A stretch of DNA of 5,835 bases from CAYLPU01 sp964385635 (GTDB taxonomy: Bacteria; Chloroflexota; Anaerolineae; B4-G1): NCBI GenBank assembly GCA_964385635.1, contig CAYLPU010000168.1, forward strand, positions 1 to 5,835. Direction: 5' to 3'. Positions 1 through 4,855 of the stretch are shown piece after piece (position 1 is the stretch's first letter; the number at the start of each line of letters is the position of its first letter). The notes under the pieces are model-generated. The model ran no database searches. It saw only the letters and a program-made list of their open reading frames with translations, and was not told where the DNA came from. Position numbers and translations under genes: made by a program.

Positions 1-1
1 A

Positions 2-97
2 GAGGATCACAATAAACACTGCCTCAAGTGGTACAACTTTTTGGGGGAACCCCCGAAGCAAATGAATATCTTAGAGCAATTGTACTCAGAGCTTTAA
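2..97 (+). other. Open frame entering from the left edge, probable upstream part of the first gene
   Basis: The frame starting at base 2 is open from the window edge to a TAA at 95-97. It reads as plausible protein (it includes KHCLKWYNFLGEPP). The coding region that ends at 501 lies in another frame and has a stop at 13-15, so the two cannot be one uninterrupted gene as written. The frames overlap across a G5-AA-C5 tract at 43-54. One additional base there would join them into a smooth reading (WYNFLGGTPEANEY). I infer that this is the upstream part of the same gene, split by a one-base deletion or a sequencing error. The alternative is the tail of a separate gene overlapping the next by about 70 bases. 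Confidence 0.4.
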
Positions 98-501
98 GGT
101 TTTCGCCCCAAGTTCATGATGAACATTGGGCTATTATCACCGAGTATGCTATGCAAGGTGCTCTGGTAGAGCAGTTGATGGCAACTGAAACTTGGTTGCT
201 TCTGAGTGACACACCGGGGTTCATTGACCAAGAAAAATATACTGGCGTAATCCGAGAAGAATTAGCAAAGAACCCGCCGTTGAAGTTGACCAAGAATTAC
301 ATGCTCCTATTGAGCCTATATGATTCACTGGAAATCCCAAGTCAAGACTTTGAGAAATCACCGATTGTTCAACAAGCGTATAGAATTAGCTGTCACCAAG
401 AGACTCCTGAACTACTGAGCTATGTGGAACCGAGCTTAATACGAGCAAATTTCTATGGTGGAAAGCAAGCAGATGAACCGTATTTTGAACACATCAGTTA
501 G
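28..501 (+). CDS. Hypothetical protein, probably the C-terminal part of a larger gene
   Basis: I do not recognise the family. From a GTG at 28 the frame gives 157 residues, mostly helical in appearance, with hydrophobic and acidic helices (for example ALVEQLMATETWLLLSD) and no signal peptide, membrane segment or cysteine cluster. The start is weak. No Shine-Dalgarno sequence precedes GTG 28, an in-frame stop lies at 13-15, and a different open frame runs in from the left edge. The gene may therefore begin outside the window and be frameshifted near 43-54. Codon use is AT-leaning: sampled lines count about 37-47% GC, unlike the GC-rich genes to the right, which suggests a different origin. Its last codons carry the -35 element of the promoter for the next gene. 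Its reality as coding sequence is moderately supported by length and composition, but its function is unknown. Confidence 0.55.
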   Translation: MVQLFGGTPEANEYLRAIVLRALRFSPQVHDEHWAIITEYAMQGALVEQLMATETWLLLSDTPGFIDQEKYTGVIREELAKNPPLKLTKNYMLLLSLYDSLEIPSQDFEKSPIVQQAYRISCHQETPELLSYVEPSLIRANFYGGKQADEPYFEHIS

Positions 502-512
502 CGCTTTATAAT
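485..512 (+). promoter_or_regulatory. Sigma-70-type promoter for the DUF1848 gene
   Basis: A perfect TATAAT lies at 507-512. A TTGAAC, matching four of six -35 consensus positions, lies at 485-490 with a 16-base spacer. Transcription would start near 518-520, about 25 bases before the GTG at 544. The -35 element sits inside the last codons of the preceding gene, so the DUF1848 gene can be expressed independently of it. The call rests on motif match and position only. Confidence 0.5.
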
Positions 513-516
513 GCAC

Positions 517-529
517 ACCTAGCTTAGGT
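517..529 (+). promoter_or_regulatory. Short dyad at the predicted transcription start, possible operator
   Basis: ACCTA-GCT-TAGGT is a perfect inverted repeat with 5-base arms and a 3-base centre. It begins five bases after the -10 hexamer and covers the expected +1 position, where a bound repressor would block initiation. It is too short to exclude chance, and no regulator gene is seen nearby. Confidence 0.25.
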
Positions 530-530
530 C

Positions 531-535
531 GAGGA
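531..535 (+). promoter_or_regulatory. Ribosome binding site of the DUF1848 gene
   Basis: GAGGA lies 8 bases before the GTG at 544. It supports that non-ATG start, which also gives the usual N-terminus of the family. Confidence 0.6.
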
Positions 536-543
536 AACCCACA

Positions 544-1431
544 GTGAATATCATCTCTGCCAGTCGCAGAACAGATATACCAGCCTTCTATATGCCCTGG
601 CTGATGAATCGTCTACGTACTGGGTTCGTCTGTTATCCCAATCCCTTCAGCGGTCAGGTCTATAGGGTGTCGCTTCGCCCGGTAGACGTCCACAGTATCG
701 TGTTCTGGTCGAAGAACTACGGACCATTGTTATGCCATCTGGACGAACTGAAGGAACGAGGCTATCAGTTCTATTTCCACTATACTATCACTGGCTGTCC
801 TGAAGCTTGGGAACCTTGCGTACCAAACTGGCAGCAAGCTACCGAGACATTCCTGAAACTGGCAGAGCAGACCAGTCCGCGTCATGTTCAATGGCGCTTC
901 GATCCGATAGTCCTTACTGATAGGCAAAGACCGTCGTTCTACACGGAGCGTTTCCGCGACATCGCCAAGGCGCTGGTGGGTGCAACGGAACGTTGCTACA
1001 TCAGTTTTGGAACATTCTACGGCAAAGTGCAGCAGCGACTGCGAAAAGCACACATCAACTTCCTGGACCCTCCACTGCAAGAGAAACTGAGAGTAATCAA
1101 GATGCTGGCGGACATTGCCAGTAACTACGGTATCACTCTCTATGCCTGCTGCCAGGATGCCCTGGTGACAGGAAAGGTGAAGAAGGCACATTGCATAGAC
1201 GGTGACCTGCTGGCCAGACTATTTCCGGATCGTCCGCATGTCTCACAGCAGAGGCCGACGCGTAAGCAGTGCGGTTGTGTGGCCAGTCGTGATATCGGAA
1301 TGTACGACACATGTCTACATGGATGCATCTACTGCTATGCTAACCAGAACCGCGAAGTGACATTGAAGCAATTCAAATCTCATACCCCAATGGGGGAAAT
1401 GTTAACAAAGCACTACGTCGCAGGCCCATAA
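544..1431 (+). CDS. DUF1848 family protein with a C-terminal radical-SAM-like cysteine motif
   Basis: This 295-residue protein is a full-length DUF1848 member, judged from recalled family features. The N-terminus reads IISASRRTDIPAFY (3-16), followed by the family blocks VFWSKN, YQFYFHYTITG and WRFDPIV. Near the C-terminus come HCID (Cys217), CGC (Cys243, Cys245), DIGMYDT and then CLHGCIYCYA. In the last block Cys257, Cys261 and Cys264 form CX3CX2C, the spacing of a radical SAM [4Fe-4S] site, but about 40 residues from the C-terminus instead of near the N-terminus. Iron-sulfur binding is therefore likely; radical chemistry is an inference, and the substrate is unknown. The protein has no signal peptide or membrane helix, so it is expected in the cytoplasm. 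GTG 544 is chosen because it begins at the conserved N-terminus and has a Shine-Dalgarno sequence 8 bases upstream. It probably has its own promoter. GC content is intermediate (53% in one sampled line). Confidence 0.92.
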   Translation: MNIISASRRTDIPAFYMPWLMNRLRTGFVCYPNPFSGQVYRVSLRPVDVHSIVFWSKNYGPLLCHLDELKERGYQFYFHYTITGCPEAWEPCVPNWQQATETFLKLAEQTSPRHVQWRFDPIVLTDRQRPSFYTERFRDIAKALVGATERCYISFGTFYGKVQQRLRKAHINFLDPPLQEKLRVIKMLADIASNYGITLYACCQDALVTGKVKKAHCIDGDLLARLFPDRPHVSQQRPTRKQCGCVASRDIGMYDTCLHGCIYCYANQNREVTLKQFKSHTPMGEMLTKHYVAGP

Positions 1432-1436
1432 AAAGC

Positions 1437-1721
1437 ATGAATTCTCAACGCCTTACACCAAATCAGCAAGCAATCATAGATGATTCCTTCGAGACCAAGC
1501 TCTTCCTCGAAGTCCCCGCCGTCACCGGCAAGACCACCGCCGGCGTCGGGCGGCTCCTCCACCTGCTCGAAGCGAGCGTCCCGGCTGGCTCGATCCTGGT
1601 GATCGTGCCCCAGCGCACGCTGGCCTCCCCGTACTACGACGCGCTCCGCCGCTCGACCGTCCGCGCTGGGGGGCAGGTGACCATCCTGACCATACCAAAG
1701 TCAGCGCCGACGACAAAGTAG
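1437..1721 (+). pseudogene. Remnant of a UvrD/Rep-type (SF1) helicase gene, N-terminal part only
   Basis: The 94 codons match the first part of an SF1A helicase: a Q-motif region (LTPNQQAIID, residues 7-16), the Walker A region (VPAVTGKTT, 26-34), a helix, and the motif Ia strand (ILVIVPQRTLA, 53-63). Sequence continuity is lost after about QVTILTI, and a stop follows at 1719-1721. Such helicases usually exceed 600 residues, so motifs II-VI are absent. In the P-loop, valine stands at residues 26 and 29, where the family has glycine (GPAGTGKT). Each valine codon is GTC, one G-to-T change from GGC. ATP binding would be impaired, so this is a decayed fragment rather than a short functional protein. 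It starts 5 bases after the DUF1848 stop with no visible Shine-Dalgarno sequence. Base composition jumps from 43% GC (1441-1500) to 73% GC (1501-1560) inside the frame. Confidence 0.75.
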
Positions 1722-1786
1722 GGATGCGTTTCATGACCAGCCGGGAGGTGGGTGTTTCAGCGTGTTCAGCAGTGGCGGAGGAGCCG

Positions 1787-1853
1787 AACCACTGAAGCAA
1801 TGTCACTGAAAACACTGAGGGAGCCTTTCAGTGCCTCATCTGCTTTCAGTGGT
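1787..1853. repeat. Compound imperfect inverted repeat built on CACTGAA/TTCAGTG
   Basis: CACTGAA occurs at 1790-1796 and 1804-1810, and its complement TTCAGTG at 1827-1833 and 1845-1851. Near copies lie at 1813-1819 (CACTGAG) and 1854-1860 (GTCAGTG). The outer arms ACCACTGAA-GCA (1788-1799) and TGC-TTTCAGTGGT (1841-1853) pair with one bulged base, and the inner arms CACTGAAA (1804-1811) and TTTCAGTG (1826-1833) pair perfectly. The whole can fold into a long bulged hairpin with a loop of about 14 bases. It fills the spacer between the helicase remnant and the SWIM gene. It could be a regulatory structure, a cluster of protein sites, or the scar of a small mobile element. Confidence 0.5.
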
Positions 1854-1873
1854 GTCAGTGATTCCAAGAGACT

Positions 1874-1878
1874 GGAGG
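1874..1878 (+). promoter_or_regulatory. Ribosome binding site fixing the SWIM gene start
   Basis: GGAGG lies 5 bases before ATG 1884. The frame is open further upstream (GTG 1752, ATG 1800), but ATG 1884 has the best-placed Shine-Dalgarno sequence and begins a family-like N-terminus. GTG 1752 also has a GGAGG, at 1744-1748, but only 3 bases away. The 44 extra residues would be read from the inverted-repeat spacer. Confidence 0.75.
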
Positions 1879-1883
1879 ACCAG

Positions 1884-3662
1884 ATGACAGACCTACCTCA
1901 ACTGACCGAATCCGACGTCCGCCGCTGGATCGGCGAGCGCTCATTTGGGCGCGGCCGGGGATACTTCCGAGGCGGATACATCCTCAACCCACGCCGCCAG
2001 GGAGACACGCTCAAAGCCCGCTGCCTGGGCTCCCGCCCTCAGCCTTACCACGTGGAGGTGACACTGGGACAGGAAGGGATTGTCGCCGGCGAGTGCTCCT
2101 GCCCGGTGGGAGGAGGCGGCCACTGCAAGCACGCTGCTGCCCTGCTCCTGACCTGGCTGCACCAGCCCGAGGCCTTCCTGGGGATAGAGGAACTGGAGGC
2201 GGCCCTGAACCGGCGCAGCAAGGCGGAACTCGTCGTCCTCATCCGCCGGATGGTGGCTCGCTACCCCGACCTGGAGACGCTGTTGGAACTCCCCATTGTC
2301 GGGGAGGCAGAGGCTCCGCCACCTGTGGACGCGGGCGTCATCCGGCGGCAGGCGAGCAGTGCCTTCTACGGGGTTGGGTACGACAAATGGGGAGCGACCT
2401 ACGGCATCGCCCAGAGACTCCTGGAACTGGTGGAGATCGGCGACGATTACGCCGAGCGGGAGGGCTGGCGTGACGCAGCGACGATCTATCAGACCGTGGC
2501 CCAGGAGACTCTGGATAACTACGGGATGGTGCAAGACGAGGAAGGGGATCTGAACGGGGTCGTCAACGGGTGTGTCGAGGGGCTGGGGGAGTGCTTGAAA
2601 GCGACGGAGGACCCCATTCAGCGGGAGGCCATTCTGCGCGCCCTGTTCGACGTCTACCGCTGGGACGTGGACTTCGGCGGCATTGATATGGGATACCAGG
2701 CCCCGTCCATCATCCTGGAGCAGGCCACGCCGGAGGAGAAGCAGCAGGTCGCCGGGTGGGTGCGCGGGGCCTTGCCCACGGGCGACTCCTGGAGCGTCAA
2801 CTACCACCGGCAGGTCTACGGCGGCTTCCTGCTAAGTCTGGAGGAGGACGGGCTGGACGACGAAGCCTTCCTGCGCCTCTGCCGCGAGATGAAACGATGG
2901 CGCGATTTGACAGATCGGCTCCTGGCGCTGGACCGGGTGGAGGAAGCAATCGCCGTGGCTCGCGAGGTGGGTGACTACGACCTGCTCCGGCTGGCCGACA
3001 TCTTCGTCTCCCACAGCCACGCCGACCTGGCCGAGGACCTGATCCGCGAGCGGGCGCGGACCAGCCAGGCTTGCCCCGAGGGTCCGGCCCGAAGGGACAG
3101 TCGCCTGATCGTGTGGTTGAAAGAGCGAGCACAAGAGCGGGGCGACCTGGAGGAAGCCCTGGCTCTGGCGAAGACACTGTTCTGGCAGCGCCCCGCTGTG
3201 ACGGGCTATCAAGAGTTGAGAGACCTGTCCCGCCCGTTGGAGCGGTGGGAGAAACTGCGGACAGCGATCCTGGCCCGCCTGGCCGACGAGCGGCAATACC
3301 ATCTGTTGACCGAGATTCACCTGGAGGAGGGGGAGGTAGACCGGGCGTTGGAGACGGTAGAACAGGTGCGTGGTTCGGCGTGGGGATGGGGCGGCGGCCA
3401 ATTATCCATCCGAGTCGCCGAGGCGGCGGAGGAGAGCCGGCCCCGGGCTGCTATCCGCATCTACGTGGAGCGAGCCGAACGGCTCATCACGGCCCGCGGG
3501 CGGGGCAACTACGCGACAGCGGCCACCTACCTGGTGCGCGTGCGCGACCTGTACCATCGCCTGGGGGATCCGGAAACCTGGCAGGCTCTCATCGCCGACC
3601 TGCGGGAGCGTAACCGCCGGTTGCGTGCCTTGAAGGATGAACTGCACAAAGCCGGGCTGTAG
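1884..3662 (+). CDS. SWIM zinc-finger family protein
   Basis: The product has 592 residues from ATG 1884. The N-terminal module has the usual SWIM lead-in: LTESDVRRWIGERSFGRGRGYF (7-28), then a beta-rich segment (YHVEVTLGQEGIVAGE). The finger itself is CSC-x7-CKH, with zinc ligands Cys71, Cys73, Cys81 and His83, an intact CxCx(n)CxH motif, followed by the typical helix AAALLLTWL. SWIM domains bind DNA or proteins. The remaining 500 or so residues look almost entirely helical. From about residue 410 they include TPR/HEAT-like helix pairs (GDLEEALALAKTLF, GEVDRALETVEQV), suggesting a protein-interaction scaffold. No enzyme motif, signal peptide or membrane segment is visible, so a cytoplasmic location is expected. 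Bacterial SWIM proteins are often next to SNF2-type helicases, but none is in this window; only an unrelated SF1 helicase remnant lies upstream. The gene is GC-rich (67% in one sampled line). The molecular role is unknown. Confidence 0.9.
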   Translation: MTDLPQLTESDVRRWIGERSFGRGRGYFRGGYILNPRRQGDTLKARCLGSRPQPYHVEVTLGQEGIVAGECSCPVGGGGHCKHAAALLLTWLHQPEAFLGIEELEAALNRRSKAELVVLIRRMVARYPDLETLLELPIVGEAEAPPPVDAGVIRRQASSAFYGVGYDKWGATYGIAQRLLELVEIGDDYAEREGWRDAATIYQTVAQETLDNYGMVQDEEGDLNGVVNGCVEGLGECLKATEDPIQREAILRALFDVYRWDVDFGGIDMGYQAPSIILEQATPEEKQQVAGWVRGALPTGDSWSVNYHRQVYGGFLLSLEEDGLDDEAFLRLCREMKRWRDLTDRLLALDRVEEAIAVAREVGDYDLLRLADIFVSHSHADLAEDLIRERARTSQACPEGPARRDSRLIVWLKERAQERGDLEEALALAKTLFWQRPAVTGYQELRDLSRPLERWEKLRTAILARLADERQYHLLTEIHLEEGEVDRALETVEQVRGSAWGWGGGQLSIRVAEAAEESRPRAAIRIYVERAERLITARGRGNYATAATYLVRVRDLYHRLGDPETWQALIADLRERNRRLRALKDELHKAGL

Positions 3663-3753
3663 CAAGCACATCACCGCCCAGCGCGACGTCTTCTTGACCA
3701 GGATACAGGCAGCGCAGAAGTGAGTGAAATGGCATCAAACGACAATATGCGCC

Positions 3754-4842
3754 TCAAGAGCGCTGGGACGCCATCTGCCCGAGCGTTTCCCACCCCGGCC
3801 TGGCAACCAGCAGCAGGAACAGCGTCATGCTCACCGCCGAGGTCAGGCACCAGGAGCAGGTCGCACCGATGACGAACGGCTCCAGAGAGGTCAGGTAGAT
3901 CAAGAACGCCGTGCCGAAGGATGTCAGTCCTAACAACGCCACCGGCATCAGTTCCGCCGACCGCCCATGCCTCAGCCGTCCCCAGGCCCACACAACGAGG
4001 ATAATTACGTAGCCCGCCACGCCGAGTACCGCGATGGGAACCAGGCCAAAAAGCAGGACATACTCACTCTGCTGCACCGTGTTGCAATCGCCTACCGGCC
4101 CGCACACCGCTTCCGTGAGCGTGATCTCTACGTAGGCCAGATAGCCAGCCACGCCCAGGCCAAGCAAGCACAGGGCTAACACGGCCCAATCCCGCCAGGC
4201 CGGCGTGCTCGTTGGCCCGGACCCGGCAGACTTCCGCCCGCGTGGACTCTTCCGCTCGCGCCAGACGCGCACGCCGTCCACCGCCACGTATCCCACGCTC
4301 AGCACCATCCCGCACAGCACCCCAATGGATATTGCATTTCCAGGCATGTCGCGGGCGATAACCTCGCCGATACTGGACGGGACATCCGTCTCGGGCGCCG
4401 GCGTGGCGGGCGCGAGCAGACCAGGGATGGCAGGCCAATCTACGCCACCGGCAGCCAACCCTTGCTCAATTGACCCGGGCAACCACTCTGGGATCTCCCG
4501 CGACCCAACCAGCACCGCGTCGCCGATGATCAGCGTCGGCACACCCTGCCGTTCGGGTGGGATTTGGAAGTACTCAACGGCCGCCTTGTAGAGCGCACTC
4601 CCCTCAGGGGTATGAGTGTCCACGCTGCCGATTTGCAACTGTTCTCCATACTGCTCCATCAGCGGCGGCAGGACTTCCTCGATGACGTGGTGACAGTGGG
4701 GGCAATTCGGCGAGTGGAACAGGATAGCGCGTACTAACGGTTCGCCGTCGTCGGCGCGGACAGGAGCGACCACCAATGCCAGCAGAGCAAAGCCCGCGCA
4801 AATGAAGAGTAGAAGCCTCCTCATAGACAAAACACTCAGCAT
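3754..4842 (-). CDS. Thioredoxin-like domain fused to a VKOR domain (disulfide-forming membrane protein)
   Basis: The 362-residue protein begins with a signal anchor (MRRLLLFICAGFALLALVV, 7-25). A thioredoxin-fold domain follows, with CPHC at 47-50 and a cis-proline motif GVPTLIIGD (Pro102). After a proline/threonine linker comes a membrane helix (about 169-188) and a basic loop (191-205). The VKOR core follows: a helix (219-238), loop cysteines Cys247 and Cys253, two helices (261-287, 299-319), and the redox centre CSWC (Cys329, Cys332) at the start of the last helix. VKOR homologues pass electrons from thiols to quinone and re-oxidise a thioredoxin-like partner, here built in. The positive-inside pattern puts the Trx domain and all four VKOR cysteines outside the cytoplasm. 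ATG 4842 is preferred over ATG 4824 because GGAGGG precedes it. The gene lies 13 bases after the CcdA-like gene and is probably co-transcribed. Many characterised bacterial fusions place Trx at the C-terminus; here it is N-terminal. Confidence 0.92.
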   Translation of the reverse strand: MLSVLSMRRLLLFICAGFALLALVVAPVRADDGEPLVRAILFHSPNCPHCHHVIEEVLPPLMEQYGEQLQIGSVDTHTPEGSALYKAAVEYFQIPPERQGVPTLIIGDAVLVGSREIPEWLPGSIEQGLAAGGVDWPAIPGLLAPATPAPETDVPSSIGEVIARDMPGNAISIGVLCGMVLSVGYVAVDGVRVWRERKSPRGRKSAGSGPTSTPAWRDWAVLALCLLGLGVAGYLAYVEITLTEAVCGPVGDCNTVQQSEYVLLFGLVPIAVLGVAGYVIILVVWAWGRLRHGRSAELMPVALLGLTSFGTAFLIYLTSLEPFVIGATCSWCLTSAVSMTLFLLLVARPGWETLGQMASQRS

Positions 4843-4845
4843 CCA

Positions 4846-4851
4846 CCCTCC
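4846..4851 (-). promoter_or_regulatory. Ribosome binding site of the Trx-VKOR gene
   Basis: On the minus strand GGAGGG ends 3 bases before ATG 4842 and lies in the 13-base gap after the TAA of the upstream gene (4858-4856). No such site precedes the alternative ATG at 4824. Confidence 0.7.
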
Positions 4852-4855
4852 AGCC

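Noticed and set aside
730..1191. Minus-strand open frame of 153 codons opposite the DUF1848 gene
   Set aside because: It is antisense to a gene with conserved family motifs throughout, and no domain or ribosome binding site supports it.
1697..1795. Open stretch in the frame one base behind the helicase remnant (includes DKVGMRFMTSREVG), ending at a TGA at 1793-1795
   Set aside because: It could be a shifted scrap of a former gene, but I recognise no family and it is too short to support.
1752..1883. Upstream extension of the SWIM protein from GTG 1752 (or ATG 1800)
   Set aside because: The extension would be translated from the inverted-repeat spacer and does not look like the family N-terminus. 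GTG 1752 has a Shine-Dalgarno sequence only 3 bases away and ATG 1800 has none, while ATG 1884 has an ideally placed GGAGG.
1941..2807. Long minus-strand open frame (288 codons) opposite the SWIM gene
   Set aside because: It lies fully antisense to a well-supported gene with clear zinc ligands. GC-rich coding DNA commonly leaves such frames open, and its translation shows no recognisable domain.
3670..3723. Short tail reading ITAQRDVFLTRIQAAQK before a TGA in the convergent gap
   Set aside because: It resembles a protein C-terminus, but only 17 codons lie outside the SWIM gene and there is no start or homologue I can name.
3749..3763. Possible hairpin GCGCCTC-AA-GAGCGC between the convergent genes
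   Set aside because: The stem has a bulge and a two-base loop, overlaps the VKOR stop codon, and has no T-run on either side, so it is not a credible terminator.
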